DNA from: Oceanospirillaceae bacterium
Lineage (GTDB): Bacteria > Pseudomonadota > Gammaproteobacteria > Pseudomonadales > Balneatricaceae
NCBI GenBank assembly: GCA_029938085.1
Contig: JAPYOS010000004.1
Span: 186,001 to 250,000, forward strand
Direction of reading: 5' to 3'
DNA: 64,000 nucleotides
The notes beneath the pieces are model-generated. The model made no database searches, had not been told where the DNA came from, and was given only the letters and a program-made list of their open reading frames with translations. This document shows, piece by piece, positions 61,877 to 64,000 of this stretch. How positions within the stretch are numbered: position 1 is the stretch's first letter; each line of letters opens with the position of its first letter. The translations under genes and the position numbers were made by a program.

Positions 61877-63898
61877 ATGTCCCTACGCTTAGGCATCGAC
61901 ACTGGAGGCACCTACACAGATGCCGTCATTATTAATGAAAACAATGAAGTGTTAGCGGCAGTAAAAAGCCTCACCACGCGCCATAATTTAGCCATTGGTA
62001 TTGGCGAATCCATTAATAAAGTGGCGACTGAATTTCTCAACGATATAGAAATGGTATCGTTATCTACCACCCTCACCACCAACGCTGTGGTTGAAGGCAA
62101 CGGCGCACCGGTGTGTGCCTTAGTGGCAGGTTTGAGCGAGACCCAGGTAAAAAAGAGTGGTTTAGGCGAAATTATTGACGACACCATGATTATCCGCCTT
62201 GCCGGTGGCCACGACGCCTCGGGGCGACAAGTTAAACCGCTAGACTTAGAGGGCGCCAAGCAGGCCATCTTAGCCAACAAAGACAAAGTATCTGCCTTTT
62301 CTGTGTCGGCACAATTTGGTGTACGCAATCCGAGCCACGAAATTCAATTACAAAATTTAGTCACCGAATTAACCCATATGCCCGTCACCTGTGGTCACGA
62401 GTTAGCCACCAGTTTGGGCGCGCCAAGGCGAGCGCTTACGGCTACCCTTAACGCCCGCATGATTCCGTTTATTCAAGACCTCATTCAAGCGGTACAAGAC
62501 ATTCTATCGGGCCTGAATATTCAGGCGCCGTTAATGATTGTTAAAGGCGACGGTTCTATTGTTAATGCCGAAACCGCCTTGGTGCATCCTGTCACTACCA
62601 TTTTATCTGGCCCTGCAGCCAGTGTGATTGGCGCCTGTGCCTTATCTGGCAGCCGTAACGCGATTATTGCCGACATGGGTGGCACCACCACAGACATTGC
62701 CATCGTCACCGATGGTCAGCCCGAGTTGGCCAGTGAAGGTGCCCGCGTAGGCGATTGGCAACCGATGGTAGAAACTGTAAAGGTGTATTCTATTGGTTTA
62801 GGGGGTGACAGCGAAGTACGCTTTTATGGCGGCAGTATTGCCTTAGGCCCTCGCCGTGTAGTACCTATGAGTTTGTTAGCGCAACAATATCCGCACATTT
62901 TAACCCGCATGCAAGCCCACTTAGACGATACCCCAACACCGCGCCATAACCGTTTTGTTACCCGCTTAGAACGTAACCAAGCCCTACTCAGCCAGCTCAC
63001 ACCCATCGAACATCAAGCGTGGGAAATGCTGGAACACGGCCCGGTGGAAATGGAGACTCTGGTATTTAAGGACCAAGACCTCGCTAAAGCAATGGCTCGA
63101 CTCGAACGTAAAGGCATGGCCATCTATTCTGGTTTCACACCGTCAGATGCCGCCCACGTTCTAGGTAACAGTGACCATTGGAGTGTAGAAGGCGCAAACT
63201 TGGCGGCACAGATTTGGGCCCGCCAAATGCGCCATTTGTATGGTTTAGGTTCATGGGAAAAAGGCAATGCTAAAGAACCGGCTGAACGGGTATTTACGCT
63301 GATGAATGATGCCATTTGCCAGACCTTACTCGAGGCCGGTTTACACCAAGAAAACTTACTCAACGAAGCGCGTTCTAAACATTTGGCGACCTTAATGGGC
63401 AAACTGATCCTGAAAAACGGCAATAAAGACGATAAGGATGCGCTGTTTGGTATTAACTTCGCGCAAAGCCACCCATTAGTAGCCGTGGGTGCACCGGCAG
63501 CCACCTATTACCCACAAGTGGCCAAAAATCTTAACTTAGAACTCAAATTACCACAGTATGGCCATGTCGCTAATGCCATTGGTGCCGTTATGGGCAGCGT
63601 AGTACAACGTTCAGAAATCATCATCACTCAGCCTACACAAGGTATCTTCCGAATTTTCCATGGCGAAACGCCGTTTGACGTCACCGACTTACAACAGGCC
63701 TTTACCCAGGCCGAAGATATAGTACGCGTACAAGCTAATCAATTAGCGTTATCTGCCGGTGCCACCGACGTCGAGGTGCGCATTCGCCACGACAATAAAC
63801 ACGTGATATCAGAACTGGATGGTGAATTGTTTGTAGAAGCTAAAATTTGTGCCATTGCCACCGGCAAACCGGCACTAGAACTCACAGTCAGTGGCTAA
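61877..63898 (+). CDS. HyuA-like hydantoinase/oxoprolinase family protein
   Basis: A 673-residue ATP-dependent type amidohydrolase of the HyuA/oxoprolinase N-terminal group. The ATG giving MSLRLGIDTGGTYTDAVI is chosen because the family starts there; an earlier Met adds 13 residues. ASKHA-type nucleotide motifs: GIDTGGTYTDA (phosphate 1), STTLTTNAVVEG, and the second ATP-binding IIADMGGTTTDIAIV near residue 270. It is a single-chain shorter version, not the 1200-residue fused oxoprolinase. Usual partners are HyuB or a DUF917 protein; the next gene begins four bases later and runs off the window. Confidence 0.88.
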   Translation: MSLRLGIDTGGTYTDAVIINENNEVLAAVKSLTTRHNLAIGIGESINKVATEFLNDIEMVSLSTTLTTNAVVEGNGAPVCALVAGLSETQVKKSGLGEIIDDTMIIRLAGGHDASGRQVKPLDLEGAKQAILANKDKVSAFSVSAQFGVRNPSHEIQLQNLVTELTHMPVTCGHELATSLGAPRRALTATLNARMIPFIQDLIQAVQDILSGLNIQAPLMIVKGDGSIVNAETALVHPVTTILSGPAASVIGACALSGSRNAIIADMGGTTTDIAIVTDGQPELASEGARVGDWQPMVETVKVYSIGLGGDSEVRFYGGSIALGPRRVVPMSLLAQQYPHILTRMQAHLDDTPTPRHNRFVTRLERNQALLSQLTPIEHQAWEMLEHGPVEMETLVFKDQDLAKAMARLERKGMAIYSGFTPSDAAHVLGNSDHWSVEGANLAAQIWARQMRHLYGLGSWEKGNAKEPAERVFTLMNDAICQTLLEAGLHQENLLNEARSKHLATLMGKLILKNGNKDDKDALFGINFAQSHPLVAVGAPAATYYPQVAKNLNLELKLPQYGHVANAIGAVMGSVVQRSEIIITQPTQGIFRIFHGETPFDVTDLQQAFTQAEDIVRVQANQLALSAGATDVEVRIRHDNKHVISELDGELFVEAKICAIATGKPALELTVSG

Positions 63899-63901
63899 CT
63901 T

Positions 63902-64000
63902 GTGAATCTGCCTTTGCTAAAGGCTCAACTAGCACAACAGGGTTTGTGTATTTTGAGCCTTATCGACAAGCATGTGTCGGTACCGCAAGGCCACACGCTG
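63902..64000 (+). CDS. Start of a downstream gene (partial)
   Basis: GTG start (MNLPLLKAQLAQQGLCIL...) three bases after the HyuA-like stop, open for 33 codons to the window end. It is likely in the same operon; too short to identify. Confidence 0.5.
   Translation, partial: MNLPLLKAQLAQQGLCILSLIDKHVSVPQGHTL

Overview
The window reads as a chromosomal segment of a free-living, probably marine gammaproteobacterium. Evidence: an RNase E with a Gram-negative lipid A/LPS neighbourhood (kdsB, lpxK, lolD, lolC/E), a complete Na+-translocating NADH:quinone reductase operon, SthA, CsiV, and a gene order (rluC / rne / murB / kdsB / lpxK / comEC / lol / sthA / nqr / gap / mfd) that from memory closely parallels the Pseudomonas aeruginosa PA2975-PA3003 region. 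Base composition and codon use look even throughout; no rRNA, tRNA, CRISPR array, insertion sequence, phage or integrase was found.

Layout. 1-5.4 kb: the end of an unseen gene, a REP-type repeat, and a fatty-acyl/DMSP-type CoA group (DmdC-like acyl-CoA dehydrogenase, MaoC hydratase, acyl-CoA ligase) with a KfrA-like coiled-coil protein inside it. 5.5-34.8 kb: the conserved core. rluC and rne diverge; murB-kdsB-ycaR-lpxK-comEC form one chain of genes; lolD and lolC/E overlap; sthA, nqrM, apbE and nqrFEDCBA make a full Na+-NQR module with its flavin transferase and its iron-sulfur maturation factor; gap and mfd diverge; csiV follows mfd. A PsrA-like TetR regulator, an MscS channel and a gamma-glutamylcyclotransferase-like gene are joined by 4-base overlaps. 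34.9-38.5 kb: two paralogous MFS transporters, the second preceded by a decayed copy of the psrA-like gene and half of its operator, which is the scar of a segmental duplication. 38.5-46.7 kb: nitrogen-compound genes (8-oxoguanine deaminase-like amidohydrolase, creatinase, agmatinase, a group II PLP decarboxylase) mixed with small hypothetical and membrane proteins. 47-53 kb: a branched-chain amino-acid/amide-type ABC transporter (livG, livF, livH, livM) whose binding-protein gene lies nearby on the other strand, separated by truC. 53.4-59.1 kb: metA, then an area with gene remnants (frameshifted and truncated cysteine-synthase-like gene, luciferase-like monooxygenase remnant) among small intact genes. 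59.4-64 kb: a CitE/malyl-CoA-lyase-like enzyme, a 3-hydroxyisobutyrate-dehydrogenase-family reductase and a divergent HyuA-like hydantoinase, continuing off the window.

A family of dispersed palindromes (core ATTCCGGC-GTAG-GCCGGAAT and variants) sits at gene 3' ends. Every convergent gene gap longer than about 30 bases carries one, and one copy supplies the stop codon of a truncated pseudogene.

I see no unmistakable new multi-gene system. The most rewarding leads are the PsrA-like regulator with a perfect inverted-repeat operator beside a duplicated transporter, the REP family and its link to gene decay, and a previously easy-to-miss 51-residue membrane peptide with a strong ribosome-binding site.
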